NCBI GenBank assembly: GCA_013397115.1
Contig: VWZW01000833.1
Location: 547,921 to 611,920 of the forward strand
Reading direction: 5' to 3'
Length of the DNA stretch: 64,000 nt
Origin: Edolisoma coerulescens
Lineage: Eukaryota; Chordata; Aves; Passeriformes; Campephagidae
Notes under the pieces: generated by a model
Told to the model about the DNA's origin: nothing
Seen by the model: the letters and a program-made list of their open reading frames with translations, nothing else
The model's database searches: none
Shown here: one piece after another, positions 52,301 through 61,300 of the stretch
Numbering within the stretch: the stretch's first letter is position 1
Layout: each line of letters begins with the position of its first letter
Program-made: the position numbers and the translations under genes

Positions 52301-55300
52301 CCAGTGACAGTTGTCTGCTTTCCTCTGGTCTTGTTAGTCCTCTTACACCAGCAGCTCTTCCAAGTATTCAGAGAGGAGTGTTTATTTTGACTTAACAGCC
52401 AGTAACAGACGTGATGACAATGGTAAGAACAGATTCTCTGCTGTATGGTCCCTGGCTCTGGGGTTTCTGCTGAAGGCTTGGCTAAATCCCCTGATGTTTG
52501 TCCCAACAGCATGTATGTTTTGAACAAATCTAGGGCTCTTGGGTGTTGAGCATGGCAGGCAGCATCCTTGGAAGCAATTTGACCAAAGACATCCATGCGT
52601 TGGTGGCCTGAAGATACAGATCAAGGTTTTTCACCTCTGACAGAGGGGCTGTGGATTTAGCCTTGAAATGTAGTTATTAATTCAACCCACTTCTGATCCT
52701 GGTTGGCAGCTGATGCTGTAGTGCTTTGGAAGATTAAAAAAAAAAAAGGCAGGAAAAGCTTTCAAGAGCTTTGAAAGATGAAAACCAAATGTAGGAAAAG
52801 CTTTCAGGAAAGGCTTTTTGTGGTGGAAGACAATGGTTTACAGGAAACACTATCCTCATCAAGGAACTCTCTCATGCTCATCTCCTAGATCCTGCAGCAT
52901 GCCTTGAATGCCAGTGGGAAGTCGGTTTATAACTTGTGAACAGTACTTTAAGGCAAATAGCTAGAAGTAAATCTGAAATTCATATCTGAGCTTCCTCAAA
53001 GTGCAGGAAAACTTTGGATTTGAGGCTCTGACTCATACTGGCTAGTACTAGCAAACCAATTTACGTAAAATAATACAGGATTTGATGTAAATCTAAGATT
53101 TAAGGACTGTAAAACAGTTAATCTGTTTTTTCCATGGTTTTTGGTTTGTTTGGTTGGTTTTTTTTCTTGCTCTATTTTCATATGTTTTTCCGGAGTTGGA
53201 AAATAGCAGGATTAATAGATACTGACCAAGAATATCAGGTGGGACTGAGAGCTTGACTGGGCCTTTGTGTTAACCTCAGGAGTCTGGAGAGAATCTCTTT
53301 GAGAAGTCCAGAGATGAGCTTTGTAATAGGTCAGCATCTTCAGGTAGCAAATATCTGATGTGCTGCCACCAGTTAATTAATTGATATCAATGGAATATTT
53401 ATTCCTGTAAGTAAAATCAAGCCCGGAGCTCCATCTTGAGATGTGGATGTTGGGCTTTACAGGGAGCAGAATTAATTTTATTTAATTAATTAAATGCCTT
53501 TTTTTAAAAATTAGGATGCAATCAGCCAACTTTTGCACTTAAGTTATATAATTTGGGGTTTTGATAATATTTGGGCTCTTGAATCCACATCTTTCCCCCC
53601 CCCCCTTCAGGGGTCAAATAAGGCACATAAAATACAGAGCCATCTGAATATAACTGGCAGTTACATCACCATCTATGAATACATGTACAATGTTATTTTG
53701 CAAGCATAAAACGTGGATTTTTTTTAAACTTCAGTTTCTATCATTTGTACACAACTAGCCAAGCCTTGCTTTATTGTAGGGAAGGGCAGAAAATCCTGAA
53801 AACTGGCTCCACTAGAAAGAGGGGGGGAAGCAAATAATTATATGGAAAATTAAGGGGGAAAAATGGGAGTAAAAAATGGTTCTGAGCAGGTTTCTTTGCT
53901 TTTTGCTAGATTAATTTTTTAATTTGCTAGATTAATTAAGTTTAATTCAAAGGAAGATGTGGGTTTTGTAAGCTAAAAAAATGTGAAGACCAGAGTGTGC
54001 ATGCACTTTCCTGTGTCTCCTCTCCTCTTTTATTTATAGGGAATTTTATATGATATTACAGTGGTGGTTGTAGAGTGCTGAGCTTTGCCACCAAGTCCAG
54101 CTTTGTGGTATTTCATCTTTAAAAGTGAAGGGCACCAAAGGAATGCCCAGAGCCAGTGCTCCTGAATTTGCGCAGATTACATGAACTTCTTGTGCTTAGT
54201 TGAATCATTTGTCAAAAAAACCCCCTTGAAAACAAACCACCAACCAACCAAAAATCCCAAAACCAACCAACCAAAAAAGTTCTGTTTTCTTGTGCCAAAA
54301 TTAGTAGAGTCTTACTGTACAAAAATCACTTTGAAATTCGTGTCAGGCCTATTCAAACTCAAAGCACTGATTTATAGAACAGTTTGATATCTCAATTCCC
54401 TGATTGCTTCACTGCAGTGTATTTTTGGTTTCAGAACATGCCATGTACAGTCTGACCTGCTTTTTTTTTCCCACTTAGTGTAGGATTCACACTGTCTCCA
54501 GTGCAAAAAGAGGATGGAAACTTCCAACTCTTTTCAGTCTACCTTGTGATTCTTCTTGAGGAAAGATGTGGAGAATCATTGCAATGTCTTTGCATTCTCT
54601 GTGTGTACAAGGGCCTTGTACTGGTGGGAGCTTTACTTTTTAAGAAGTGTCTTCAGTCGATGCAGGAAAACACTGAAGCAGGTTTCTAATGCAGAAGGAT
54701 GTTTTCCCATCACAGATTGAATTTTCTTGTGAAGAGCTGCTACAAGTACCATGTAAAATCCCGTAGGGACCATTTTCTGTTTTGTTGGATTTTTCTCCCT
54801 TGTTTGGATCTTTATTCTCTTCCTGTTGTGAACTGCCTTTCCTTGTCGTGTACGCTGGAGATGATGTTGCAGCCTTCTCTTTCCCTCTTTCTCTCTCTCC
54901 CTCCCTTCCCCTACTCCCATCTCCACTGTTCTTTTTTCCCCTCTGTGTGACCAGACTCAGACGCAGTTGGAGCATGCCCGAATACGGGAGCTCGAGCAGA
55001 GCCTACTGTTTGAGAAGGCACAGGCTGAAAAACTCCTCAGAGAATTAGAGGACACCAGGGTAATGGACCCCCACTTGCCCTGCCTGCAGACAGCGCTTGC
55101 CCTGCCTTGGTGCTCATGATGCCTTGCTTTGGGTTTCTTTCTTTTGGTTTTTGTGGGGTTGATTGATTTTGGCTTGAACTTAAGCTTCCCTGATTTTTTT
55201 TTTTTTGTTTTTATTTGCTCTCTTTCCCAGAAATTGTAGTACGATATGATTTCTAGCTTTGCTTCTGGTGTGGGGAACCTGTTTCTCAGATTGAGTTTGC

Positions 55301-58300
55301 TTCTCTGCCCCATGCCACCATCTGACACATGAGCTCTTCACAATTCATTTTTCAATTAGCATATCCCAGCAATATCCACACCCCGCACAATTCATCTGCT
55401 TTGAGGCCCCCCAGACTGTAAGAGGAAATAATATTGCAATCAACATTCCAGTCTCCCCTGCCAGTTGTGGGAGCTGCCATCTGAAGTGGAAGGTACTGGT
55501 GAATGCAGGTGGGCCCACTCTGATCCTTGGCCCTGCTTGCAGCACGACAGGTTGCCCAGAGGAATCCTAAAAGCAGGCCAGATGTGGAAAGGGCTTTTTC
55601 ATGCTCGTGTGGTGTGGGAAGCAGCAGATTTGCTGCGGTGAGCAGCAATGGGTTTGAGAGCTGTAGAAAACACAAATGTGAGGATCTCCAAAAGGTCTGG
55701 ACAATTTGAAGCCCCCTGTGCCCATCTAAAATAATGACCACCAGCCTCCTGGGCTGATGGCTGCTGGGGAGATGGCAATTGAAATGGAGTGGGATTGATC
55801 TTGGGGTTTGGCTTGGTTTCCTTCTTTCTTTTACCTTTTTCTAATATTTCATCCTCTTCTCCATCCATAGCTTCAGCGCCCTGAACTCTCTGTGACTCGC
55901 AGGGAGTTCCACCCCGCCAGGTTACATTTAGATTGCAAAACATGGATCCATAGCCCTTAAGCTCAGTGTGCACCATGGCCAGATTTATTGTCTTGCATCC
56001 TCTAGCCTCCTTTGTTATTTTGACTTGCTAATAAACTCTAACAAGTACTCATGTGTAAAAATCCCTTCTCCTTTTTACACCAGGGTAAACAAATTCCATT
56101 ACAGAAGAGAGGTCTGCAGGCTGAGGATTGCTGAGCAATAAAGGAAACATGATATGCTTAATGCTGGTTTTGATGCTTGTGAAATTCCTGCATGTGCAGT
56201 TACATCTCCTCTGTGCATCATCTGGCAAGATGCCTGGTCTGGAAACATAATGCCCTTCCAGGACATTATTTTTCATAAACCACTGTTGTTCCCTAGTGAA
56301 TTTCAAGGGTTATTTCCAAGATGTTTTTCTGTGGAAAGCAAGAGATTTGTATTAGAAAAAATAAATTGCAACTGGCACAGACATAACTGTGAGTTGTTGG
56401 TGCTGGTTACCCTGGTGCAAAACTGTGCTCAAGTTGGAGGGTACTGGGTGTTCTTTACCTCTTTATTTGAACTTTGACTAATGTACTTTGGATTTGCTTC
56501 CACTGGAGCACACTTACTAAAGGGAAAGGATGCAGCGATGAGAGGTGCACTGACTTCGTGTTCTCTGTCATGTTGCAGTTAACCACAGTGGCGGAGAAGT
56601 CCAGAATCCTGCAGCTGGAGGAGGAGCTGAGCCTCAGGCGCAGCGAGGTGGATGAGCTCCGGCAGTGCCTCCAGAGCTCCCACCAGGCAGAGACCCCTGA
56701 ACATAACCTGGGCTTGCAGACGGAGGCTCTTCGGCTGCGGGATCAGCTGCTGTCTGCCAACAAGGAGCATCAGAAGGAAAGCAGCCAGCTGAAGGAGAAG
56801 TACGAAAAGACGCTAAAGAAGTACCAGCAGGAGATGGAGAAGCTGAAATCTGTCAATGAGAAGTACTCGCAGGAGATTGTTGACCTAAAGCATAAAGTTC
56901 AGCAAGCCACTAATGAGAACATGGGGCTCATGGACAACTGGAAGTCCAAATTGGACACATTAGCTTCCGACCACCAGAAGTCTCTGGAGGACCTGAAAGC
57001 CACACTCAACTCAGGCCCTGACAGCCAGCACAAGGAGATTGTGGAGCTGAAGGCAGTGGTGGAGAGTATAAAGTTGGAGCACCAGCTTGAGTTGGAGAAC
57101 CTGAAAGCAAAGCATGACATTGAGACAGCTGTCCATATAAAGGAGAAAGAGAGTCTCAAACTGAAGCTGCAGGAGGCTTTGGATGAAGTGGAAAAAAGCA
57201 ACAGCAACTGGAAAATGCAAATGGAAACCAAAAGCAGTCAGCACCTTCTTGAGCTCCAAGATGTGAAGGACAAGTGTCGAGATGCTGAGCTGAGGGTGCA
57301 TGAACTGGAGAAACTTCATGGTGAATACACAGATCAGACACAAGCAATAGCCTTCTTGAAAGAGCAGATATCTTTGGCTGAAAAGAAGATGTTGGACTAT
57401 GAAACATTACAGAAAACAGAAGCCCACAGCAAACAGGAGATCCAAAGATTGCAGGAAAAAGTGCTTGTCTTAGAGAACAAGCTGCAGTCCATGGAGGCCC
57501 TGCATCCTTCTCAGCATGCAAATGTATGACTTTGGGGTCATTTGGCTTGTTTATTATCACTGTTGGTAACCCCTCAGCCACTGCCTTTTGCAGTTTTCTG
57601 AGGCCTCAAATATCTGGATGCTTATTCCTTCCACTGACGGTGCTCTTTCTGCACTGCATCTCCATGCTGAAGGTGTCTTTCCACTCTAGAAAGCCAGTAC
57701 GGTGGGACAATTAGGAAAAAGGAGCAAGTGAGGCCACATCTGGGCTTGGAGGCTACTGTGGCAGCAAAGTAGGGCTGTTATGGTTTGCCAGGGTAGGCTC
57801 TCATCCTGAGCAAGCAGTGTTCTGAGCTGGAAAACCATCATTCCTACAATACAGTTGTGTTTCTCCGAGGAGCTGCAGCAGTCTTGGTGCGCTGTTTAGG
57901 GGCGGTAGGAGGATAGGGTGGAAAAAGAGTTAACCTTGCTCAGCACCTGGAGCAGGGTTTGAGAGTTGCAGTGAGTGGCTGAACTGTGGGGTGGGGGTGT
58001 TCCAGCAGCAGGGCAGGGGCTTCACAGCACATATGGGAGACAGGGAAAAGCTGATGTTGAGGATTATAGGGGAAAAGCTGCCAGCAAGGGTCAGAATGGC
58101 ACCAGGCTGGGGAAATAAAATGCCTGATTAAATATGAGACCAGGGAAGGCTGAAATAAGAGCAGTAATATGAAGGGGTCAATTTATTGTGGCCTTTGTGT
58201 CTCTAAGTCATCCCTTTTTTTTTTTTTTTGGACTATTTGCCACAGGATGCATCATCCTTCCTTTGTGCATGGCACAGGGAATTGTGGCTGTTTCCGCACT

Positions 58301-61300
58301 GTAGTGAGCGGGGAGATTGTTACTCATGGCTCTGGGCTGGTCCCCTATTTGTGTTTGGACTTTGCATGAGAAATGAGGAAAAACCCAATTTACATCCTGT
58401 GGGGATACAGAAAATTAAAATAAGCTGTAAAATGTGCACATTTTAAGAATACTGTGTTGAAATTTCACTGGTAATGTAGTTTTTGTTCCAGACAGAGATG
58501 CCAATGAATTCAATGCCTGTGTTTAATTTCCCAAGATGAACAGCCCCACTGAAACCAATTGCACCTCCAGGCAGCAAAGTCAGGGCCTTGAATTCTGTGT
58601 TGTCTAAGTCAGAACTTCACACCTTGGAAATAGGCACACTGAGGACATTAGAGGCAAAGGCCAAGGACGAATCTCCAGCATTAATAGTGTGTGAAGGGTT
58701 GCTCTAGCATGTTTCATCTAGTAAGGACAGTTGGGAACAATAAGTACAGCCAGGACCCTGGGAAAAGGGGCTTGTTATTGCAACATGTAACACCTCATAG
58801 CCAATATTCAAACAGGAATGAATGGAAAAGAAGAAGCTGGAGGCTTGTTCCAGAGCCCTTTAGATAAGTGGAAGGGCTGTGGGGGATACTGATACTGGAT
58901 TAGAACCAGGGAAGTCTTGAAGTAGTCATTTCAACTATGTATCAATTAAAATCAGGAGAATATGGGAAGAAATGCATGGGTGAAAGCCTTTGAGTATCAT
59001 GGGGCAAGTTCTATTTTAAATTGTCTTAGTTAATTTAAAGTGACTGCAGTACTCACTGTCCAAATATTTTAAACAAGCAAAGGTGTCTTGTGATAGTCTT
59101 TCCTAGACCTTCAAGTGAGAACCACAACTGCGCTTCCCTGGAATAGTTAAATAGTTTTTTCCATACCAAAAGTACGTCAGGAAACATATTTCTCCTCTGG
59201 GGTGCTCATGCTTCTCTTTGACTTGTCCCACAGCCCAGACTTTAGGGAACTGACCATGGGGCTCTTGACTGTGGTGGCCACAGCAACTGCTGAGTCTGGG
59301 CATGTGCTGAGGTTCCAACAAAGGCTGCTGGATGGGAAGAGGCGTGAAGGGCTCAGTTGTACCCTCTGCCACGGAAAGCTTGGCATTGAAAGCTCTGCAG
59401 TCTCTGGCTTTTCACTGCAATATAGAAAAGAGGGTGGGGAAAAAACCAGAATCCCCTGTATGGACCCGGCATTTGCTTGTTATTATTTTTATGAATGCAT
59501 TAGTTCTCTAATAAATTATTATTTTATCAGTGTTTTTATAACTTTGGGCATAGCTAGGTTCTACAGAAGTTGAGGAATTTGTTGACTGGTAGGTTTCAAG
59601 CTGCATGCTGGAGAGCATTTGCAGTTGGATATTTGCTGTGATTGACCAGAGGTGCCTGGTCCAAGGGACAGCAGCTCTTCCATCCCTCTGCACAAACTCT
59701 GAGTGTGCAGAGCTGGAACCAGAACCTGTGGGGAGAAACTTGAGCTGTGTTCCCTCCCGGGTGAATCCTGCTATTGTGCTCAACTGCAGGTTGTGTGTGG
59801 GCACTCTGGTCAGCCTCAGTAGTACCCAGCTGGACAAGTGACTCCTCAAAAAAGCCTTTATTTCCCTCTTGGGAAGGATGTAAAACATCCTAACTTGGAC
59901 ATTGGATACCTTCTGCTTTGGATGGGGCTTTGTGGTTGTTAACTTTGCTTTGAATCTTTGGGTGAAGGATTGGTTTATATCTCATATTTTACATTTATTC
60001 CAGATGATTGAGACTAATGATATTTCAGAAGAAAAGATAAAGATGAAGCAGACTATGGAAGGTATGAAGCTATTATTTTTACTTGCAACACCCTGTTCTA
60101 GTGACTTGTATGCTTTCTCTTCCTCTAACTTTCTGCTCTTGCAGGGATGGCTGCATGGAAGGGGTTTAGGAAGTCATTTCACCTGTCAAAATTTGCTGGA
60201 TGACATTTGTTGTCTGGCTTTGTTTTTCCTTCTAATCAAGCTGAGCATATGCAGGGATGGATGTTTTTACCTGTGTTAGACATTCTCCATACAGATGATA
60301 CAGGTGGCAGACAGATCTGGGGAAATAGGTGCATTTCCATCCCATCACTGATTTTTAGAGCAGCTAAAATTCAGATGTTAAATTTTATTTGTTCATAGGA
60401 GAGGAGTGATAATGGTAGATATTAATGTGACTGGCTTCAAATAATGATAGCTACTTTTTATTAAGTTTACTATAAATTAAATCCATCCTTTTAAGAAAAT
60501 GCGAAACTTACACGCTCAGAAAACTTTGTATAAAGAGTATTTCAACTTGAACTGCGCTCAGCCCCCTCACAGAGGGTGAGCTGTAACACTGAGTCTGAGC
60601 AATAGCAGAGCTGGATTCAGAGGTGTTTGTCCTGTTTCTGTTGCCCTCAGTGCATGCCAGGCATTGTCCATAAGCCTTACCTGTCTTTGCAGGTATGGGA
60701 CTATGTAGAACACATTCATATTATACCCCATCCCTGGAAGTGTCCAAGGCCAGGCTGGGCAGGGCTTGGAGCAGCCTGGTCTAGTGGAAGGTGTCCCTGC
60801 CCAAAGCAGGGCAGGTGGAACAAGATGATTTTTAAGTTCCTTTCCAAACCAAACTATTCTCTGTTCCTACACTAAATTGTTTGCTGATTGACAGGTAATT
60901 CCTGCCTAGTGATGGCGGAGCTTAACTAGATCCAGCAGCCACTGCTCTGAATGGCCACTCAGTCCATATGGCATTGTTTCCACACTGAATAAACCTCAGA
61001 AAGATGTACTGAAAACAGCCAGGTCAGATTTGAGCCACAAAAGCATCAGACTTAAGATCTAGAACTCTGAGCATGGAAATACATCAGTTCCAGAAAACAC
61101 GTCTTTTGAAATAGTCTCTGCCTTCCGCTGTAGGAGGTGACACAAAGAAATATGCTTAAAGCTCCTTTTGGTTTTTTTAATTAATGTTTTATTCCCTTTT
61201 CCCCCTCCTCCTTTGTGGTTGCTTTCTTAACCCTGTCTGATACAACTTCCCAGTGTGTATCCCACCTCCAAGTGTGGTGAGATGCAGTGTCTCCAGCTGC

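Noticed and set aside
53481..53494. 14-bp AT palindrome in an AT-rich part of the intron before the cassette exon
   Set aside because: Expected by chance in TTAA-rich sequence. No associated repeat or gene.
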